From contig NZ_JACHXO010000002.1 of the NCBI RefSeq assembly GCF_014192155.1, positions 186,001 through 250,000 of the forward strand: a stretch of 64,000 nucleotides of DNA, in the 5' to 3' direction. Numbering within the stretch: position 1 is the first letter of the stretch; the number at the start of each line of letters is the position of its first letter. The position numbers and the translations under genes were made by a program. The stretch is from Roseateles terrae. Lineage in GTDB: Bacteria > Pseudomonadota > Gammaproteobacteria > Burkholderiales > Burkholderiaceae_C. This document shows positions 60,918 to 64,000 of the stretch, piece by piece. Under the pieces are notes generated by a model that saw only the letters and a program-made list of their open reading frames with translations, was not told where the DNA came from and did no database searches.

Positions 60918-61259
60918 ATGATGAGTGATACCGACCTGATCGCCGGTCTGCTGAATGAGCCGCCCGTGGAAGACGCCCCCGTGCTGGAGGCGCGTGCGCC
61001 CTCGCGGGATCTGCCGGCCCTGATGCGCAAGATCCCCGTCACGCTGACGCTGGAAGTCGGCGAGGCGCGCCTGTCGCTGCATGACCTGGCCCAACTGCGC
61101 AGCGACAGCGTGGTGGAGCTGGACACCCTGGCCGGCGCCCCGCTGATCATCAAGGTCAACGGGACGGCCATTGGCCATGCTGAAGTCGTGGTGAGTGGCG
61201 ACAGCCATGCGCTGCGGGTGCTGGACATCGACGGGCTGGACCTGTCCTCGCTGGGCTGA
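60918..61259 (+). CDS. fliN: flagellar switch protein FliN
   Basis: FliN, 113 residues, with a SpoA domain forming the base of the C-ring. The conserved portion reads LMRKIPVTLTLEVGEARLSL with HDLAQLRSDSVVELDTLAGA and IIKVNGTAIGHAEVVVSGDS. The acidic N-terminus is variable. GGAG is six bases before the ATG at 60918; TTG 60915 and ATG 60921 are alternatives. It follows fliM by 3 bp and precedes fliP directly, so no fliO lies between. Confidence 0.95.
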   Translation: MMSDTDLIAGLLNEPPVEDAPVLEARAPSRDLPALMRKIPVTLTLEVGEARLSLHDLAQLRSDSVVELDTLAGAPLIIKVNGTAIGHAEVVVSGDSHALRVLDIDGLDLSSLG

Positions 61260-61260
61260 C

Positions 61261-62034
61261 ATGCGCGCAGCCGCCGCCCGTCAGGTCCGGGCCGTCGCCG
61301 GTGCGGGGCTGAGCCTCGTGCTCTGGCTCGCCTGCCATCCCGCCAGCGCCGCCACGATCAAGATCGCCGGCGGCAACGCTGCGGGAGGTGGCGGTGAATT
61401 CACGCTGAAGACGCAGGTCCTGGTCATCATGACCCTGCTCGGGCTGCTGCCCGTGCTGGTGCTGATGATGACCTGCTTCACCCGCTTCGTCATCGTGTTG
61501 TCGCTGCTGCGTCAGGCGCTGGGTCTGCAGCAGGGCCTTCCCAACCGGCTGGTGACCGGCGTGGCGCTGATCCTCACCATCCTGGTGATGCGGCCGATTG
61601 GCGTGCAGGTCTACGACGAGGCCCTCAAGCCCTACGACGACGAAAAGATCACCCTGAGTCAGGCCCTGCGGGTGGCCGAGGCGCCGATCTCCCGCTTCAT
61701 GCTGGCCCAGACCAGCAAGAGCGCGCTGGCGCAGATTGCGCAGCTCTCCGGCGAAAGCGCCGTGACCCGCCCGGAAGACCACAGCTTTCCGGTCAAGCTC
61801 GCTGCCTTCACCCTCTCCGAGCTGAAGACCGCGTTCCAGATCGGCTGCATGCTGTTCATTCCCTTCCTGGTCATCGACCTCGTGGTCTCGTCGGTGTTGA
61901 TGGCGATGGGCATGATGATGCTGTCGCCGCTGGTGATTTCGCTGCCGCTGAAGCTGCTGCTGTTCGTGCTGGTGGATGGCTGGACCCTGACGGTCAACAC
62001 GCTGGTGACCAGCGTGCGGGGCGTGGGCGGCTGA
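61261..62034 (+). CDS. fliP: flagellar export gate protein FliP
   Basis: FliP, 257 residues, a core export-gate component. A cleavable signal peptide (AGAGLSLVLWLACHPASAA) is followed by family blocks LGLLPVLVLMMTCFTRFVIV with LSLLRQALGLQQGLPNRLVT, KLAAFTLSELKTAFQIGCML, FIPFLVIDLVVSSVLMAMGM, and MMLSPLVISLPLKLLLFVLV. It starts one base after the fliN stop. FliP with FliQ and FliR forms the helical gate for substrates. Confidence 0.98.
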   Translation: MRAAAARQVRAVAGAGLSLVLWLACHPASAATIKIAGGNAAGGGGEFTLKTQVLVIMTLLGLLPVLVLMMTCFTRFVIVLSLLRQALGLQQGLPNRLVTGVALILTILVMRPIGVQVYDEALKPYDDEKITLSQALRVAEAPISRFMLAQTSKSALAQIAQLSGESAVTRPEDHSFPVKLAAFTLSELKTAFQIGCMLFIPFLVIDLVVSSVLMAMGMMMLSPLVISLPLKLLLFVLVDGWTLTVNTLVTSVRGVGG

Positions 62035-62049
62035 GGCCCCAAGGAGTGG

Positions 62050-62322
62050 ATGATGACGCCTGACATGGCCATCGACCTGATCGGTGAAAGCCTCAACCTC
62101 ACGCTGGTGCTGACGCTGGTGCTCATCGTGCCGGGCCTGCTGACGGGCCTGGTGGTGGCGCTGTTCCAGGCGGCCACCCAGATCAACGAACAGACCCTGG
62201 CCTTCCTCCCGCGCCTGCTGGTGACGCTGCTGGTGGTGGGCGTGACCGGCCGCTGGATGGTGGGCCTGCTGATGGACTTCTGCGTGTCGGTGTTCGAGCG
62301 GGCCGCCCAGTGGGTGGCCTGA
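62050..62322 (+). CDS. fliQ: flagellar export gate protein FliQ
   Basis: FliQ, 90 residues, two membrane helices (TLVLTLVLIVPGLLTGLVVA and LVTLLVVGVTGRWMVGLLMD), with FQAATQINEQTLAFLPRLLV between, all canonical. AAGGAG precedes the ATG at 62050 with ideal spacing, followed by a second ATG. It lies between fliP (15 bp) and fliR (21 bp). Part of the FliPQR gate. Confidence 0.97.
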   Translation: MMTPDMAIDLIGESLNLTLVLTLVLIVPGLLTGLVVALFQAATQINEQTLAFLPRLLVTLLVVGVTGRWMVGLLMDFCVSVFERAAQWVA

Positions 62323-62343
62323 CGCCTGCCGGAGCACATCGCC

Positions 62344-63135
62344 GTGGAGATCGACTTCGGACACCTCATCGCCTGGCTTTCTGCCGTGTGGTGGCCGTTC
62401 TGCCGCACGATGGCGCTGCTGAGCGCCGTGCCCACGCTCGGGGATGCGGGCATTCCGGTGTCGGTGCGGGCGCTGCTGTCGCTGGTGCTGGCGGTCGTGC
62501 TGCTGCCGGTCTCCCAAGCCACGGCCGTGGCGGTGTCGGCCTTTTCGCTGCAGGGCATCGTGGTGGCGGCCGAACAGGCCCTGCTCGGCCTGGCGCTAGG
62601 GTTCACCTTCCATCTGGCCATGGCGGTCATCGGGGTGCTGGGCTTTTTGCTGTCGTCGCAGCTCGGCCTGGCGATGGCGGTGCTGAATGACCCGATCAAC
62701 GGCAGCTCGTCGGACGTGGTGGGCGCCCTGCTCAACGTGCTGTGCGTGCTGGCCTTCTTCGCCATGGACGGCCATCTGCTGTTCACAGGCGTACTGGGCG
62801 CCAGCTTCAGCGCCTGGCCGGTGGGCGCGGGGCTGTCGATGCTGACGCTGCAGAACCTCGTCTACAACCTGGCCTGGGTGTTTTCCGCCGCGCTGCTGCT
62901 GGCGCTGCCGGTGGTGGCGGCGACGCTGGTGGTGCAGATTGGCATGGGTTTCCTCAACCGGGTGGCCCCGGCGCTCAACCTCTTCTCGCTGGGCTATTCG
63001 CTGGTCACGCTGTTCGGACTGTTCATGCTGACCCAGATGCTGGCCTCGGTACCGGCCCACTATCTGCGCATGACGCAGCACCTGCTGCAATTGATCGAGC
63101 AGGGCATGCGCGCGCCCGGAGTCGCCCATGGCTGA
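62344..63135 (+). CDS. fliR: flagellar export gate protein FliR
   Basis: FliR, 263 residues, with a GTG start at 62344. It has about six membrane spans, including LLSAVPTLGDAGIPVSVRAL, LSLVLAVVLLPVS, ALGFTFHLAMAVIGVLGFLL and LVVQIGMGFLNRVAPALNLF, the last being a strong FliR signature. The FliR stop codon overlaps the flhB start by 8 bp. It completes the FliPQR gate. Confidence 0.97.
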   Translation: MEIDFGHLIAWLSAVWWPFCRTMALLSAVPTLGDAGIPVSVRALLSLVLAVVLLPVSQATAVAVSAFSLQGIVVAAEQALLGLALGFTFHLAMAVIGVLGFLLSSQLGLAMAVLNDPINGSSSDVVGALLNVLCVLAFFAMDGHLLFTGVLGASFSAWPVGAGLSMLTLQNLVYNLAWVFSAALLLALPVVAATLVVQIGMGFLNRVAPALNLFSLGYSLVTLFGLFMLTQMLASVPAHYLRMTQHLLQLIEQGMRAPGVAHG

Positions 63136-64000
63136 CCACGGCAGCGGTGACAAGACCGAAAAGCCTTCGGAGCAGAAGCTCCGCAAGGCGCGTGAGCAGG
63201 GCCAGGTGGCCCGCAGCAAGGACCTGGGCGCGGCAGTCGGCCTGCTCCTGGGGCTCAAGCTGCTGGTGTGGCTGGCACCGACCTATCTGGAGAACTTCGG
63301 CCGGCTGTTCCGGCTGACGCTGGCCCCGCTGGACAGCGAATCGGGTCTGGCTGCGCTGGACACCCGCTGGGGCGACACCGCCCATGAAGCGCTCTGGCTG
63401 ATGGGCTCGATGGTGCTGCCCCTGCTGGCGCTGCCCGTCGCCATCATCGTCGCGACGCAGCTCGGCGGGGGGCTTTCGTTCGCGACGCAGCTGTGGGCGC
63501 CGCAGTGGTCACGGATGAATCCGATGTCCAACATCGGCCGGCTGTTCAGCACCAAGCACTACAGCGACCTGGGCGCCACCCTGCTGAAGACGGCGGGGGT
63601 GCTGGGTGTGCTGATCTGGATGGTCACCCGCATGGCCCCGGACTATGTGCGCCTGCAGGCCCTGCCCCTCCCACAGGCGCTGCTGCAAGCCGCGAACCTC
63701 ACCATGGACGCGCTGCTCACGCTGGCGGTGGTGCTGGGTTTGTACGCGCTGGTGGATGTGCCCTTGCAGCGCTTCTTCTTCCTGCGCGGGCAGCGCATGA
63801 CCAAGCAGGAAGTGAAGGACGAATACAAGCAGAACGAAGGCCGGCCCGAGGTGCGCCAACGCATCCGGCAGCTGCAGCAGCAACTGGCCCGGCGCAGCAT
63901 CCGCAAGGCCGTGCCGGAGGCGGATGTGGTGATCATCAACCCGCAGCACTATGCCGTGGCCCTGCGCTACGACAGCAGCCGGGCCGAAGCGCCCTATGTG
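63128..64000 (+). CDS. flhB: flagellar export switch protein FlhB (cut by window edge)
   Basis: The first 291 codons of FlhB, about three quarters of the ~380-residue protein. The N-terminal DKTEKPSEQKLRKAREQGQV is canonical, and four membrane spans follow. The cytoplasmic linker reads MTKQEVKDEYKQNEGRPEVR. The autocleavage site, normally NPTH, is NPQH here at residues 271-274 (INPQHYAVALRY). In other FlhB proteins cleavage between Asn and Pro switches export from hook to filament substrates. flhA probably follows outside the window. Confidence 0.96.
   Translation, partial: MADHGSGDKTEKPSEQKLRKAREQGQVARSKDLGAAVGLLLGLKLLVWLAPTYLENFGRLFRLTLAPLDSESGLAALDTRWGDTAHEALWLMGSMVLPLLALPVAIIVATQLGGGLSFATQLWAPQWSRMNPMSNIGRLFSTKHYSDLGATLLKTAGVLGVLIWMVTRMAPDYVRLQALPLPQALLQAANLTMDALLTLAVVLGLYALVDVPLQRFFFLRGQRMTKQEVKDEYKQNEGRPEVRQRIRQLQQQLARRSIRKAVPEADVVIINPQHYAVALRYDSSRAEAPYV

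Overview
The window is GC-rich, densely coded proteobacterial chromosome with short intergenic gaps and many start/stop overlaps. Gene content (DUF3297 protein, bacterial GlnRS, DusC, PaiB, an aspartate-receptor-like chemoreceptor, RlmB, Upp) and protein style suggest a betaproteobacterium of the order Burkholderiales, perhaps a Roseateles/Mitsuaria-like lineage. The order is a fair inference; the genus is only a guess. No rRNA, tRNA, CRISPR array or insertion sequence was recognised.

Positions 1-13.8 kb are mostly housekeeping: a HerA/DUF853 ATPase, a small membrane protein, a LytS/LytTR two-component pair, glnS with a repeat-built insertion, an Ig-repeat surface protein that looks like a shortened adhesin, and a minus-strand run of dusC, an S9 dipeptidyl peptidase, yciH and two small proteins.

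Positions 14.1-17.7 kb form a small accessory island with visibly lower GC: an Imm35-type immunity gene, a free-standing TolA/TonB C-terminal domain, an unknown gene, an orphan protein whose N-terminus looks like DUF4157/eCIS-type effector leaders, and a zeta-like P-loop toxin overlapping a small partner gene. At 17.9-23.3 kb lies an exported pair: a lipoprotein joining ricin-type lectin domains to a single-haem cytochrome-like region, and a Tat-exported GH71/99-like glycosidase with a fascin-like trefoil tail. Positions 23.2-33.4 kb hold a YgjP metallopeptidase, a ferredoxin, a chemoreceptor, PaiB, two unknown envelope proteins, upp, rlmB, a membrane acyltransferase and a lipoprotein hydrolase.

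From 33.5 kb to the right edge there is one flagellar locus in four blocks: flgB-L (minus); flgA (plus); a 17-gene minus run fliEFGHIJ-fliDSTKL-fliA-motAB-flgMN plus a peptidoglycan hydrolase; and fliMNPQR-flhB (plus, cut by the edge). The order fliD-S-T-K-L-fliA-motA-motB is that of the lafBCDEFSTU block, so this looks like a lateral (Laf/Flag-2) flagellum with its own sigma-28, anti-sigma factor and motor. Departures from the usual plan include no lafK between fliE and fliM, no flagellin in the window, FlgJ split into two distant genes, a FliM without a recognisable CheY-binding N-terminus, NPQH instead of NPTH in FlhB, overlapping divergent flgA/flgB start codons, and a 27-bp perfect inverted repeat in the flgI-flgH gap. 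Several intergenic gaps across the window carry short, unrelated tandem repeats.
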